Source of the DNA: Competibacter_A sp037045685
Lineage (GTDB): Bacteria; Pseudomonadota; Gammaproteobacteria; Competibacterales; Competibacteraceae
DNA: 64,000 nt
Direction: 5' to 3'
NCBI GenBank assembly: GCA_037045685.1
Contig: JBAOII010000033.1
Span: 62,001-126,000 of the forward strand
This document shows positions 44,426 through 53,565 of the stretch, one piece after another (position 1 is the stretch's first letter; each line of letters starts with the position of its first letter). The notes beneath the pieces are model-generated. The model had not been told where the DNA came from and searched no databases. It worked only from the letters and a program-made list of their open reading frames with translations. Made by a program: the position numbers and the translations under genes.

Positions 44426-45751
44426 ATGATCGCTCCGGCCGCCCCGGCCGCGCCGTTCGACCGCGCCCGGTTCGACCGCGCCCGGTGGTCCATCTACGCC
44501 ATCCTGATAGCGTCTTACCTGCTGGTGTTTTTCCATCGGATGGCCCCGGCCGTGGTCTCCGCCGACCTGATGCGGGCCTTCGGCACCACCGGCGCCGCGC
44601 TCGGGTCGCTGGCGGCCACCTATTTCTATCTCTACACCGTCATGCAGATCCCGGCCGGGGTGCTGGCGGATACCGTGGGCGCGCGGCTCGCGGTGACGCT
44701 GGGCAACGCGGTGTCCGGCCTCGGCTCCATCCTGTTCGGCCTGGCGGCCACCTTCGGCCAAGCCTTCGCCGGTCGGGCGCTGGTGGGGCTGGGCGTGTCG
44801 GTGGTGTTCGTGGGCTTGATGAAAAACAACGCGGTCTGGTTCCGGGAGCGCGACTACGGGTTCATCGGCGGGCTGACCGTCTTGCTGGGCAACGTCGGCG
44901 CCATCCTGGCCGCCGGCCCGCTGGCCGGGGCGCTGGCGATCTGGTCCTGGCGCGCGGTGTTCGTGGCGCTGGGCGCCCTGGCGCTGGGGCTGGCGGCGCT
45001 GGCGTGGCTCGGCGTGCGGAACCGGCCGGAGGACCTCGGGTTTCCCTCGGTCCGGGAGCTGGACGGCCAGGCCCGGCACGCCGACCGCGAGCGGCACTGG
45101 TGGCCCGACCTGCTGGGCGTTCTGGCCACCCGCCGGGCGTGGCCGGGGTTCTGGGTCAACCTGGGGATGCCGGGCGGCCTGCTGGCGTTTCTCGGCCTGT
45201 GGGCGATTCCCTTTCTGCGCGACGCGCACGGCCTGGAGCGGGACGCCGCCGCGCTCTACACCGGCGTCGGCTTGGCCGGCTTCGCCGGCGGTGCCCTGCT
45301 GTTCGGCTGGATTTCCGACCGGCTGCGCCGCCGCAAGTCGCCTCTGGTCGCCGGCGCCCTGCTGTACGGGCTGGCCTGGCTGGAGATCGGCTATCTGGGC
45401 TGGACGCCGGGCGGCGCGGGGATGCTCTGGTTCGCGCTGCTGGGCTTCGGCGCCGGCGCGTTCGTGCTGACCTTCGCCGGGGCGAAGGAGGTGGTCGCTC
45501 CCGCCGTGGCGGGCATGGCCATCGCCCTGGTGAACACCGGCGCCTTTCTGGGCGCGGCGCTGCTCCAGCCGCTGCTGGGTTGGGTGATGGACTCGACCTG
45601 GAGCGGCGCCGTGGCGAACGGCGTGCGGGTGTACGGCGCCGCCGACTACCGGGCGGGGTTCGGCCCGATGCTGGCCGGCGCGGCGCTGGCGGTGCTGGCT
45701 TCGCTGTTTTTTCGCGAAACCCGCTGCCGCAACCTCGCCGCCGGAGATTGA
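44426..45751 (+). CDS. MFS transporter
   Basis: 441 residues with twelve predicted TM helices. It begins WSIYAILIASYLLVFFHRMA and shows the MFS loop 2-3 motif as GVLADTVGARLAVTLG (G-LADR-GxR-type); a second copy lies in the other half (GWISDRLRRRKSPLVAGALL). The type resembles 4-TM+4-TM anion:cation symporter/oxalate-formate-like MFS with FHR near TM1. The substrate cannot be predicted. It starts two bases after the IS630 fragment, so its native upstream region was lost. No Shine-Dalgarno is clear, and the IS may provide the promoter. A methyltransferase-like gene follows after 9 bp. Confidence 0.9.
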   Translation: MIAPAAPAAPFDRARFDRARWSIYAILIASYLLVFFHRMAPAVVSADLMRAFGTTGAALGSLAATYFYLYTVMQIPAGVLADTVGARLAVTLGNAVSGLGSILFGLAATFGQAFAGRALVGLGVSVVFVGLMKNNAVWFRERDYGFIGGLTVLLGNVGAILAAGPLAGALAIWSWRAVFVALGALALGLAALAWLGVRNRPEDLGFPSVRELDGQARHADRERHWWPDLLGVLATRRAWPGFWVNLGMPGGLLAFLGLWAIPFLRDAHGLERDAAALYTGVGLAGFAGGALLFGWISDRLRRRKSPLVAGALLYGLAWLEIGYLGWTPGGAGMLWFALLGFGAGAFVLTFAGAKEVVAPAVAGMAIALVNTGAFLGAALLQPLLGWVMDSTWSGAVANGVRVYGAADYRAGFGPMLAGAALAVLASLFFRETRCRNLAAGD

Positions 45752-45760
45752 TCGACAGCG

Positions 45761-46591
45761 ATGAGCGACCGGTTGCAGCGGCGGGACGCTCCGCCGACCG
45801 ACCCGCCGGAGCCCTGGTATCGCGCGATCCGGCGCGAGGCCGATGAGATCGGCCGCGAAATCGCTTGGTGGCTGCGCGGCGCCGTGACGTGGTCGCCGCC
45901 CGCGCTCCGCCGCTCTCGATCCCTGCCGGTCCTGCTGCGGACCCTGCCGGCCGATTTGCGCCCGCCCGCCGCAAGCTTGGCGGTCCGCCACCCGCCCGGC
46001 TGGGAGCGGGCCTGCGATCCGTGGGGGTTCCGGGAAAGCCTGTACGTGCTGGATGTGCTGGACCGTTGGGCGGGTCCGCCGGCATCTCCGCTCCCCTCGC
46101 TCGACATCGGCTGCAAGAACGGCTGCTATCTGCCAGGTTTGTGGGCGTGGTCCGGCGGTCCCTGGGACGGGGTGGAGCTGGACGCCCATCGCCGTTACTG
46201 GACCCTGGCCACTCGCCGTGCCCACGGCGAATGGATCGCCCGCCGCCTGCCCGGTTGTCGCTATCTCGCCGTCGATCTGCTCGATCTGCGGGGCGCCTAC
46301 GGCTTCGTCACCTGGTTTTTGCCCTTCCTCCACGAGGCGCCGCTGCGGGCCTGGGGCTTGCCGCGCCGGTTCCTGCGACCGGCGCGCCTGCTCGACCACG
46401 CCCGGACGCTGCTGGCGCCCGGCGGACGGCTGCTGGTCGTCAATCAGGGCGAGGCGGAAGCCGAGCGCCAGGAGCGGCTGTTTGGCGAGGCCGGCATCGC
46501 CGCAGTTTCCTTCGGCCGGATCGAAAGCCCGTTCTCGCCGTTCCGGCGCCCGCGCTTCGGCTGGTTGGCCGTCGCTCCGCCGCCGAACTGA
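45761..46591 (+). CDS. SAM-dependent methyltransferase-like protein
   Basis: 276 residues. After a Pro/Arg-rich N-terminus (~1-110) comes a Rossmann-like core: motif I LPSLDIGCKNGCYLPGLWAW, acidic end of beta-2 GVELDAHRRYW, and later YLAVDLLDLRGAYGFVTWF and LLAPGGRLLVVNQGE (post-I to III). Motif I has K-N in place of G-G, so SAM binding may be altered. It lies 9 bp after the MFS gene and is probably cotranscribed. The substrate is unknown. A GC-rich hairpin (CCCCGG...CCGGGG, 46747-46773) follows downstream. Confidence 0.6.
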   Translation: MSDRLQRRDAPPTDPPEPWYRAIRREADEIGREIAWWLRGAVTWSPPALRRSRSLPVLLRTLPADLRPPAASLAVRHPPGWERACDPWGFRESLYVLDVLDRWAGPPASPLPSLDIGCKNGCYLPGLWAWSGGPWDGVELDAHRRYWTLATRRAHGEWIARRLPGCRYLAVDLLDLRGAYGFVTWFLPFLHEAPLRAWGLPRRFLRPARLLDHARTLLAPGGRLLVVNQGEAEAERQERLFGEAGIAAVSFGRIESPFSPFRRPRFGWLAVAPPPN

Positions 46592-46787
46592 AGTCGCTCA
46601 AAAAACATCGTTCGATGCCTGCTGTCGGCGTTATGCGCCGCCATCCCCCGAGCGAGAGCGAGCCCGCGCACTCAAGTCCGGTTGCCGTGGTGTCGCCACC
46701 ATTCCGCTGCCGCTTGGTATCGCCGCGTCGCTTCGCGGCAGCACTACCCCGGTAGGCTTTAACGTATCCGGGGCGACTTACAGCGAG

Positions 46788-46872
46788 GTGTAGGGTGGGT
46801 TAGCGCGGTGTAACCCGCCGAAACCGCAGCAGAAATCGGCGGGTTGGGGCGCCAGCCCTAACCCGCCCCACG
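46788..46872. repeat. MITE-like palindromic intergenic repeat
   Basis: The segment begins GTGTAGGGTGGGTTAGCGCG and ends CCCTAACCCGCCCCAC, forming outer inverted arms with two inner hairpins (GGGTTA...TAACCC and CGGCGGGTT). This TAGGGTGGGTTAGCG...CCCTAACCC pattern is familiar as a dispersed palindrome of many proteobacteria and cyanobacteria. The rest of 46592-47433 has no gene I can support; it holds short decayed frames only. Confidence 0.6.
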
Positions 46873-47433
46873 ATTTTGCACAAGACTTATCGAGGATTGG
46901 TATTACCTCCCGGCGCGGCCTCGGGGTCGCGACGATTTTTTTGAAACCCGTTGAACCGTCGGGCGCGCGAACGGCGATCACCGGTTTAAGAAGTTTTTGC
47001 GGATCCGGTGAATCCGCCCAGCCGAACCCGACACCCACCCCGTCGCACCGGCTTTGCCCCGGCAGATCGTTCTCGGACAAACGATCCATCTTCGCCGCGC
47101 GATATCGCGGCGACCGCGAAATAGCGAAGCTCTCCGGCCGCGCCCGCTTTGTCCCGGCCAGCCACCATAAAATCAATTATCTGATAAATAAAACAATTTA
47201 TTTGAAATTTCGACATGGCACGGAGCTTGAAACAGGTTCGCGCGGGTCGCGGCCGCAGGCCGAAACCCACCGGTCAACCCGATCCGGCGGGTTCTGTCAG
47301 TCCGGCGGTACATCCGGGCGCGCTAAGGCCCATTTGTTGAGCCAAATGGTTCGGCAAGCGCGAGAAAGCGGCTATTCCGCAAAACGCTCGTTGTTGTCAA
47401 TGTCCGTCAACCTCAAATTAGGAGTCATCGCTC

Positions 47434-47700
47434 ATGAACAGCAAAACCATCGTCAGTTCCGCCCTCGCCAGCGTTTTCGCCCTGGGCCTGGTCGCCACCG
47501 CCGGCCAAGCCGTCGCCGCCGAGGAAAAGAGCGCCGAGAAATGTTACGGCGTCGTCAAGGCCGGCAAGAACGACTGCCAGACCAGCGCGCACGCTTGTGC
47601 CGGTCAGGCCAGCAAGGACGGTCAGGGCGATTCCTGGGTCTATGTCCCCAAGGGCACCTGCGAAAAAATCGTCGGCGGCAGCCTGCAACCGAAGGCTTGA
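47434..47700 (+). CDS. bufA: BufA-type bufferin (DUF2282) metallophore precursor
   Basis: 88 residues. A signal peptide (VSSALASVFALGLVATAGQAVAA) precedes a mature part with four Cys (EKCYG, NDCQ, HACAG, GTCEK) and the DUF2282 hallmark CYGVVKAGKNDCQTS. Bufferins are periplasmic peptides whose Cys are modified by a DUF692 (MNIO) enzyme to bind copper or other metals. GGAG precedes the ATG. The next three genes are the expected DUF692, DUF2063 and DoxX partners. Confidence 0.92.
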   Translation: MNSKTIVSSALASVFALGLVATAGQAVAAEEKSAEKCYGVVKAGKNDCQTSAHACAGQASKDGQGDSWVYVPKGTCEKIVGGSLQPKA

Positions 47701-47710
47701 GGCGATTTTG

Positions 47711-48588
47711 ATGACCGCCAAGCCGGTTCTGTCCAGGCTTGGTCCCGGTCCGGTTCCGGCTCGCGCCGGAATCGGCCTGCGGGCCGAACACTACGCCGCC
47801 GTTTTGGAAGACCGCCCGCCGGTCGGCTGGCTGGAGGTCCACAGCGAGAACTATTTCGGCGCCGGGCGGCAAACCGCTGGATTACCTGGAACGCATCCGC
47901 GCCCATTACCCCTTGAGCCTGCACGGCGTCGGTTTATCCATCGGTTCGACCGATCCGCTCGACCGGCGGCACCTGGCCAAGCTCAAGGATTTGATGCGGC
48001 GGTTCGAACCCGCGCTGGTTTCCGAGCATTTGTCCTGGAGTTCGGTCGGCGGGCGTTACCTCAACGATCTGCTGCCGCTGCCCTACACGGAAGAGGCGCT
48101 CTATCACATGATCGCGCGGGTGGCCCAGGTGCAGGATGCCCTCGGCCGGCCAATCCTGATCGAGAACCCGTCCAGCTATCTGCAATACGTGGAATCGGCC
48201 ATCCCCGAATGGGAATTTCTGGTCGAGCTGGCCGAGCGCACCGGCTGCGGCGTGCTGCTGGACGTGAACAACATTTACGTCAGCGCCCGCAACCACGGTT
48301 TCGACGCCAGCGCCTACTCTGCGGGCGATTCCGCGCCGCGTCGTCCGGGAAATTCATCTGGCCGGATTTACGGTGAACCGTTTCGACGGCGGCGAAATTC
48401 TGGTCGATACCCACGACCGGCCGGTCTGGCCGGCGGTCTGGGCGCTCTACCGCCAAGCGGTGCAACGCTTCGGCCAAATTCCGACCCTGATCGAATGGGA
48501 CACCGACCTGCCCGAACTGGCGGTGTTGGTGGACGAGGCGCGACGGGCGGACGCGATTTTGGAGGAACGCCATGCTCGGGCTGCGTGA
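47711..48588 (+). pseudogene. bufB: BufB-type MNIO (DUF692) multinuclear iron oxidase, two one-base insertions
   Basis: Begins MTAKPVLSRLGPG, then GIGLRAEHYAAVLEDRPPVG and WLEVHSENYF. One extra G at ~47866 (GCCGGGCGGC for GCCGGCGGC) and one extra T near 48317 (TACTCTG for TACCTG) break the frame; removing them gives a continuous ~291-residue protein. It carries LSLHGVGLSIGS, LVSEHLSW, ILIENPSSYL, GVLLDVNNIYVS and ALYRQAV..PTLIEWDTD with the metal-binding His/Glu/Asp/Asn. It modifies Cys of the bufferin. Both defects are insertions, so the enzyme is probably active. The stop overlaps bufC by 17 bp. Confidence 0.85.
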
Positions 48589-49354
48589 ACTGCAACTCGG
48601 TTTTGCCGCCGCCGTGCTGGACGGCGCCGAAGGCGATTTCGACCGTCACGTCCGGGCGGCGGGACTGAGCGGCGCCCGTCGCTTGCGGGTCTACCGCAAC
48701 AACGCCCTGCTCGGCCTGACCGGCGCGCTCGAAGCGGTCTATCCGGTGGTGCGTCGTTTGGTGGGCGAAGACTTTTTTCGGTACGCGGCGGCGCAATACA
48801 TCGCGCGCCATCCGTCCCGCTCGGGCGACTTGCACGAGTTCGGCGAACATTTCCCGCCGTTTCTCCAGTCGTTCGCGCCGGCCGCCGAATTGACCTATCT
48901 GCCCGATGTCGCGCGGCTGGAATGGGCCTATCACCTGGTTTTTCATGCCGCCGGCCATCCGCCGCTCGATTTGGCGGCGCTGGCGCAAGTGCCCGCCGAG
49001 CGGCAGGGAGAATTGCGGTTCCAACTCCATCCCGCCGCGCGCCTGCTGGAATCGGCTTTTCCGATCCTGCGGATTTGGCGGGTCAATCGGGACGACTGCG
49101 GCGGCGATGCGACGGTGGATTTGACCGAGGGCGGCGTCAAGCTGCTGATCGTCCGCCGCGAGAACCTGGATATCGAATTTCAATCCCTGGAAGACGGCGA
49201 GTTTGGCCTGCTCGATGCTCTGGCCGGCGATGGCGATTTCGCCACGGCCTGCGAGCGGGCGCTGGCCGCGCAACCGACATTCGATCTGCCGGCCTGCTTT
49301 CGCCGGCGCGTCTCGCAAGGCGTCCTGGTCGCCTTTCACCTGCCCACCACCTGA
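48572..49354 (+). CDS. bufC: BufC-type DUF2063 (HvfC-like) partner protein
   Basis: 260 residues. The N-terminal DUF2063 domain has LRELQLGFAAAVLDG, RRLRVYRNNALLGLTGALE, YPVVRRLVGEDFF and AAQYIARHPSRSGDL. A C-terminal part ends in PTFDLPACFRRRVSQGVLV. This protein accompanies MNIO enzymes and presents the precursor peptide to them, as a RiPP-recognition partner. Its start lies inside the end of bufB, implying translational coupling. The reading frame is intact. Confidence 0.9.
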   Translation: MLGLRELQLGFAAAVLDGAEGDFDRHVRAAGLSGARRLRVYRNNALLGLTGALEAVYPVVRRLVGEDFFRYAAAQYIARHPSRSGDLHEFGEHFPPFLQSFAPAAELTYLPDVARLEWAYHLVFHAAGHPPLDLAALAQVPAERQGELRFQLHPAARLLESAFPILRIWRVNRDDCGGDATVDLTEGGVKLLIVRRENLDIEFQSLEDGEFGLLDALAGDGDFATACERALAAQPTFDLPACFRRRVSQGVLVAFHLPTT

Positions 49355-49392
49355 TTGTTCATTGATTGTTTCCACCCGAGGAGAACCCCGTG

Positions 49393-49944
49393 ATGACCGC
49401 CACCGACACGCTCGACACCCAACCCCAGCGCTCGTTCTGGGCGAAAGTCGCGCCCGTTCTCAACAAGGCCGACGCGCTGTTTCACAGGGGAGCGGAACTG
49501 CTGACGCCCGTCGCCGATTTTCTGGCTCGCTACTGGGTCGCCGCCGCTTTCTTCGGCTCCGGGCTGACCAAGACCACCACCGGCAGCTTCGCGCTGTTCG
49601 GGCACACCTTCAGCTATCCGCTGAGCGTGTTCCCGGCGGAAAGCACGTTCGCGCTGTTCGAGTACGAGTACCACGTCCCGTTGCTGCCGCCGACGCTGGC
49701 GGCTTATCTGGGCACGGCGGCGGAACTGCTGCTGCCGGTGTTTCTGCTCTTGGGGCTCGGGACCCGTTACGCCGCCCTGGCGCTGTTCGTGTTCAATATT
49801 CTGGCCGTCGTTTCCTATCCCGAACTGATGGCGGCGGGGTTGAAGGATCACCAGGTGTGGGGGTTGCTGCTGTTGATCACGATGTGCCACGGTCCCGGCA
49901 AGCTGTCCCTCGATCACCTGATCGGCCGGCTGGTTCGTCGCTAG
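49393..49944 (+). CDS. DoxX-family membrane protein of the bufferin operon
   Basis: 183 residues from ATG 49393, GAGGAG upstream (GTG 49390 possible). DoxX topology has four TM segments: the first around YWVAAAFFGSGLTK, then ALFVFNILAV and others. Loop motifs include GLTKTTTGSF and PPTLAAYLGTAAELLLPVFL. It matches the fourth gene of gig/buf operons (GigD). Its function is thought to concern redox or metal handling in the membrane but is not established. It follows bufC by 38 bp. Confidence 0.85.
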   Translation: MTATDTLDTQPQRSFWAKVAPVLNKADALFHRGAELLTPVADFLARYWVAAAFFGSGLTKTTTGSFALFGHTFSYPLSVFPAESTFALFEYEYHVPLLPPTLAAYLGTAAELLLPVFLLLGLGTRYAALALFVFNILAVVSYPELMAAGLKDHQVWGLLLLITMCHGPGKLSLDHLIGRLVRR

Positions 49945-49983
49945 CCCACCGTTTCCGTGCAACCCGAAGGGATCGATCCCACC

Positions 49984-50568
49984 ATGAACGATCTGGCGCA
50001 GCGCGTCGGCGAGGACGGGGTTAGCGTGGCCGCGCCACCCGGTTTTCCCACTGCCGAAGAGGTCGAGTTGCTGTGGCGAATCGGTCTCTTTTCCTCGGAC
50101 GACGAGCGCGCCTTGCGGAAGCTTTGGCGGGTTCTGAAGGGGCGGACCGACGATTACTTGGACATGGTGCTCGGCATGGTGGCCGCTTACCCGGCGTTGG
50201 CGGCCGCGCTGGCCGAGGTCCGCCACCAAACTTGGGGCGTTTCGGCGGACGGTTCCGCAACCGTTCGCCGCTTGTTCCGAGAGTGGTTGTCCGAAACCTG
50301 CCATTCCCCCCAGCGATTGTCCTGGCTCAAGCGACTGTATTTCGATCTCATGCCGGAGCGGTCGGCGCAAAAGATGGCGGCGGAATTGCCGAGCTTCCGC
50401 TATCTCATCGCCCTGTCTTTCCCATTGGTCGCCACCCTGCGTTCCTTGCTGGCGGGCATCGAACTTGCGCCTCAGGAAATCGAGCGGATGCAGTCGGCGC
50501 TTCTGAAAGCCATTCTGTTGCAGGCGACCTTATTGAGCAAACTGTACGTCAAAGAGGGATTTTGGTAG
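49984..50568 (+). CDS. Helical protein, globin/protoglobin-like (tentative)
   Basis: 194 residues from ATG 49984 (GAAGGG upstream), predicted all-alpha. Segments ELLWRIGLFSSDDERALRKL, WRVLKGRTDDYLDMVLGMV and a C-terminal helix pair (LSFPLVATLRSLLAGIEL, ALLKAILLQATLLSKLYV) recall a protoglobin-type fold with a possible proximal His in VRHQTW or CHSPQR. I cannot confirm heme binding. It lies 39 bp downstream of the DoxX gene and could be its last operon member. Confidence 0.4.
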   Translation: MNDLAQRVGEDGVSVAAPPGFPTAEEVELLWRIGLFSSDDERALRKLWRVLKGRTDDYLDMVLGMVAAYPALAAALAEVRHQTWGVSADGSATVRRLFREWLSETCHSPQRLSWLKRLYFDLMPERSAQKMAAELPSFRYLIALSFPLVATLRSLLAGIELAPQEIERMQSALLKAILLQATLLSKLYVKEGFW

Positions 50569-50648
50569 CGGACCACAAAGAAATCGACCGCTCGCTCAAT
50601 AGGCTGAGCTTGTTGCGAATGACGGATAGCGTTTTGGATAGTGTTTCC

Positions 50649-50724
50649 GACGTGGATATATTGATGATCGAACGCTCGATGGAATCGATATCCACGTCTG
50701 AAGCGCTACCGCCCATCGGGCGGT
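50649..50724. promoter_or_regulatory. Two inverted repeats upstream of the EF-hand gene
   Basis: GACGTGGATAT at 50649-50659 pairs with ATATCCACGTC at 50688-50698 across a 28-bp loop that has its own ATCGA...TCGAT pairing. It is followed at 50708-50724 by ACCGCCCATCGGGCGGT, a tight hairpin without a T-run. The pair could be a terminator for the upstream gene or a leader structure for the EF-hand gene. Confidence 0.4.
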
Positions 50725-50772
50725 GGCATGACCCACCTGCCAATGAACTATTTTTCACATGAGGAGCTTGCA

Positions 50773-51012
50773 ATGAAAACATCGATCAAATTGACTGTTG
50801 TCCTGTTTTCCGGGCTGGCGATGGGCGCCGCGTTCGCCCAAGGTTTCAATATGTCGACGGCAAAGATCATGGACGAGAACCATGACAACAAAATCACCAA
50901 GGAGGAGTACATGAAGCACAGCAAGGACATGGCGGCGTGGACCAAGATGGACACCAACAAGGATGGGGTGTTGGACGAAAACGAAATCAAGGTCGGCTTT
51001 AACGACAAATAA
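50773..51012 (+). CDS. Secreted EF-hand calcium-binding protein
   Basis: 79 residues. A signal peptide (MKTSIKLTVVLFSGLAMGAAFA) is followed by two EF-hand loops, DENHDNKITKEEY and DTNKDGVLDENEI, with Asp/Asn/Glu at the calcium-coordinating positions. It is a small periplasmic calcium-binding protein, perhaps a sensor or buffer. GAGGAG lies nine bases before the ATG. It stands alone between the helical protein and the sigma-54 activator; 51013-51363 holds nothing else. Confidence 0.82.
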   Translation: MKTSIKLTVVLFSGLAMGAAFAQGFNMSTAKIMDENHDNKITKEEYMKHSKDMAAWTKMDTNKDGVLDENEIKVGFNDK

Positions 51013-51363
51013 TCGTAGCCGGCGACGGCGTATCGAGGTTGTCGTCAAACCGCCAGCCTCGCCGGTCGAGAGGAGGGTGGCGTCAAGTCACCCCTTCTCG
51101 CTCTCTTCCATCGTTTTTCATTCGTTGTTTTTTGGCCTCCGTTTTCGTCGCCGCCAATCTCCGGGAGCGCCGACGGCCACCGAAACGGCAGAGTCAATCC
51201 CGCCTATTCGGCCAAGTCTGGCCGCGACGCAACCGGTTTGGTCCAAACGATCGCATCAATAAAAAATCATAAAGTCGATCAACCGAGTCGAGAAGTACCG
51301 CGAAATCGACTATACATGACCCAGCGATTCTCGCCGAAAAAGCCGTCTCTGGAGAGCCTTGGT

Positions 51364-53331
51364 ATGAACGGAACCGTTGCTTCACCCGCTGACAGGCGAT
51401 CCGCGCCACGGAACGATCCCGATCTGCTGCCCCCCGACGAGCGGGACGACATGCACTTGGCCTTGCGATCCATCGTCGAGGGCACCGCCACCGCCACCGG
51501 CACCGAATTCTTCTACGCCTTGGTGCGAGAATTAGCCCAGACGCTGAACGTGCACCACGCTTTCGTGTGCGAGTTGCTGGAAAGCAAAACGCGGGTGCGT
51601 CCCCTGGCGTTCTGGTTCGACGGCAAGTTCATCGACAACACCGAATTCGATCTGGATGGCACGCCCTGCGAAATCGTGATTCGCGGCGAGACGGTGTATT
51701 ACACCAACAAGGTTTACGAGATGTTTCCCCGCAACCCGGAACTCAAGGAACTGGGAATCGAAAGTTACTTCGGCGTACCGCTGGTGTCCGAATCGGGAAA
51801 CGAAATGATGGGTCATCTGGCCGTCATGCACGATCAGCCGATGGTGAAGGAATTCCGGGGCATGGCGCTGCTGCGGATTTTTGCCGCCCGCGCCCGGGCG
51901 GAACTGGAGCGCAAGCGGGCCGAACAGGCGCTGCGCAAGAGCGAGGAACGTTTGGCCAGCATCCTGGCCAGCGCCATGGACGCCATCATCACCCTCGACG
52001 CGGAACAGCGCATCACCCTGTTCAATCCCGCCGCCGAAAAGATATTCCGCTGCCCGGCGACGCAGGCCGTCGGCCGGCCGTTCGAGCCATTCCTCTCCAA
52101 ACGCCTCGGCAATCTGCTCAAGGGATACTGCCTGGCAGTCCGGCCCGCCACGGTTAATTCCCAACAACTGTGGGCGCCGGAAGGATTGACGGCCCGCCGC
52201 CACGACGGCGAGGAATTCCCGGTGGAAGCCACGCTCTCGCCGCTGGAGATCGAGGGTCGGCGGTTCTTCACCGTGATCCTGCGGGACGTGACCGAACGCT
52301 GGCAGACCGAGGAAACCCTCAAGCACTTGCAACTGGAGAAAGTGTATCTGCAGGAAGAGGCCAAGATCCGGCAAAGTCCCGATCACATCGTCGGCGACTC
52401 GCCGGCCATGCGGGAAGTGCTCGTTTACGCCGAACAGGTGGCGGGCACCGATTCGACCGTGCTGCTGACCGGCGAAACCGGCACCGGCAAAAGCGTGATC
52501 GCCCGGACGATTCACGACTTGAGCGCCCGGCTGGACAAAATGTTCGTGCCGGTCAACTGCGCCGCCTTGCCGGGGGAATTGGTCGAAAGCGAACTGTTCG
52601 GTCACGAAAAAGGCGCGTTCACCGGCGCGACCTGCCAGCGCAAGGGCCGTTTCGAGCTGGCCGACGGCGGGACGCTATTTCTGGACGAGGTCGGCGAACT
52701 GACCGCCGGCGCCCAGGCCAAGCTGTTGCGCGTGTTGCAGGACCAGGAATTCGAGCGTGTGGGCGGCAATCAGACCTTGAAAGTCAACGTCCGGTTGGTC
52801 GCCGCCACCAATCGCGACTTGGCGAAGATGGTCAAGGAGGGAACCTTTCGCGCCGATCTGTATTACCGGCTGAACGTGTTTCCGATCCGCATGCCGGCCC
52901 TGTCCGAGCGTCCGACCGATATTCCGCTGCTCGCGCGGTTTTTTCTGGACAAGTTCGCGCGGAAGATGGGCAAGTCGGTTCGCGACCTGTCGCCAAAAGC
53001 GTGCGAGCGCCTGTTGCGTTATCCGTGGCCCGGCAATATCCGGGAACTGCAAAACGTGATCGAGCGCGCGACCATCCTCGCCCGTGGCCCTCTGCTGGAA
53101 ATCGACGACGCGCTCGAACTCCGCCTGGAAGATCAGGAAACGAGCATTGTCCCGGACCAACTGATTTCGTTCGAGGACATGGAGCGGTCTTATATCCTCA
53201 AAGTGCTGGAACGCACGCAATGGGTGATCGAAGGCGAGCAAGGCGCGGCGGCCATTTTGGATCTCAATCCCAGCACGTTGCGCTCCAGGATGCAGAAGCT
53301 GAACATCCGCAAAGCCAAATTCTCCGCCTGA
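51364..53331 (+). CDS. Sigma-54-dependent activator (GAF-PAS-AAA+-HTH)
   Basis: 655 residues from ATG 51364 (GGAGAG nine bases upstream); ATG 51316 is possible. A GAF-like domain (~30-180), a PAS domain (~200-310) and the AAA+ core (~345-585) follow in order. Core motifs: GETGTGKS Walker A at ~370, GAFTGA at ~417, FLDEVGEL Walker B and the arginine-finger segment FRADLYYRL. The C-terminus has the Fis-type HTH (GAAAILDLNPSTLRSRMQKL). It activates sigma-54 RNA polymerase in response to a signal sensed by GAF/PAS. The sigma-54 promoter 235 bp downstream is a likely target. Its HTH resembles that of the partial activator at 1-287. Confidence 0.93.
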   Translation: MNGTVASPADRRSAPRNDPDLLPPDERDDMHLALRSIVEGTATATGTEFFYALVRELAQTLNVHHAFVCELLESKTRVRPLAFWFDGKFIDNTEFDLDGTPCEIVIRGETVYYTNKVYEMFPRNPELKELGIESYFGVPLVSESGNEMMGHLAVMHDQPMVKEFRGMALLRIFAARARAELERKRAEQALRKSEERLASILASAMDAIITLDAEQRITLFNPAAEKIFRCPATQAVGRPFEPFLSKRLGNLLKGYCLAVRPATVNSQQLWAPEGLTARRHDGEEFPVEATLSPLEIEGRRFFTVILRDVTERWQTEETLKHLQLEKVYLQEEAKIRQSPDHIVGDSPAMREVLVYAEQVAGTDSTVLLTGETGTGKSVIARTIHDLSARLDKMFVPVNCAALPGELVESELFGHEKGAFTGATCQRKGRFELADGGTLFLDEVGELTAGAQAKLLRVLQDQEFERVGGNQTLKVNVRLVAATNRDLAKMVKEGTFRADLYYRLNVFPIRMPALSERPTDIPLLARFFLDKFARKMGKSVRDLSPKACERLLRYPWPGNIRELQNVIERATILARGPLLEIDDALELRLEDQETSIVPDQLISFEDMERSYILKVLERTQWVIEGEQGAAAILDLNPSTLRSRMQKLNIRKAKFSA

Positions 53332-53523
53332 ACCAAATCCCCTTGTTCTCTCCTCACCATCGGTTTCCGGCCGGCGGTTTTCATTCGATCTTCCGGGAGA
53401 GCGCAAGTGGCGTCGGCCGCTTCCCGCGATAACGGCCAACGGCCAACCACGCCATTTAGAGGCTTCGTGATATATCGTGGAAACCGCCCCTCATATCGAT
53501 CCGCTTCTGGTTTTATAATCAGA

Positions 53524-53536
53524 TAACTATTTGATT
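53524..53536 (-). promoter_or_regulatory. Candidate IHF site
   Basis: TAACTATTTGATT fits the IHF consensus WATCAA-N4-TTR on the minus strand. It sits about 30 bp upstream of the sigma-54 promoter at 53566, where IHF commonly bends DNA to bring the activator to the polymerase. Confidence 0.45.
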
Positions 53537-53565
53537 GTAATATATTTATTTTATTATTATTCAAA

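Noticed and set aside
43500..46400. Very long leftward frames over the MFS and methyltransferase genes
   Set aside because: They are high-GC antisense shadows (Arg, Gly, Pro and Gln-rich) without motifs; the rightward frames have clear family signatures.
47216..47231. TGGCACGGAGCTTGAA ahead of the bufferin operon as a sigma-54 promoter
   Set aside because: The -24 half is perfect but the invariant GC of the -12 half is missing (TTGAA), and it lies ~200 bp from the gene without activator dyads.
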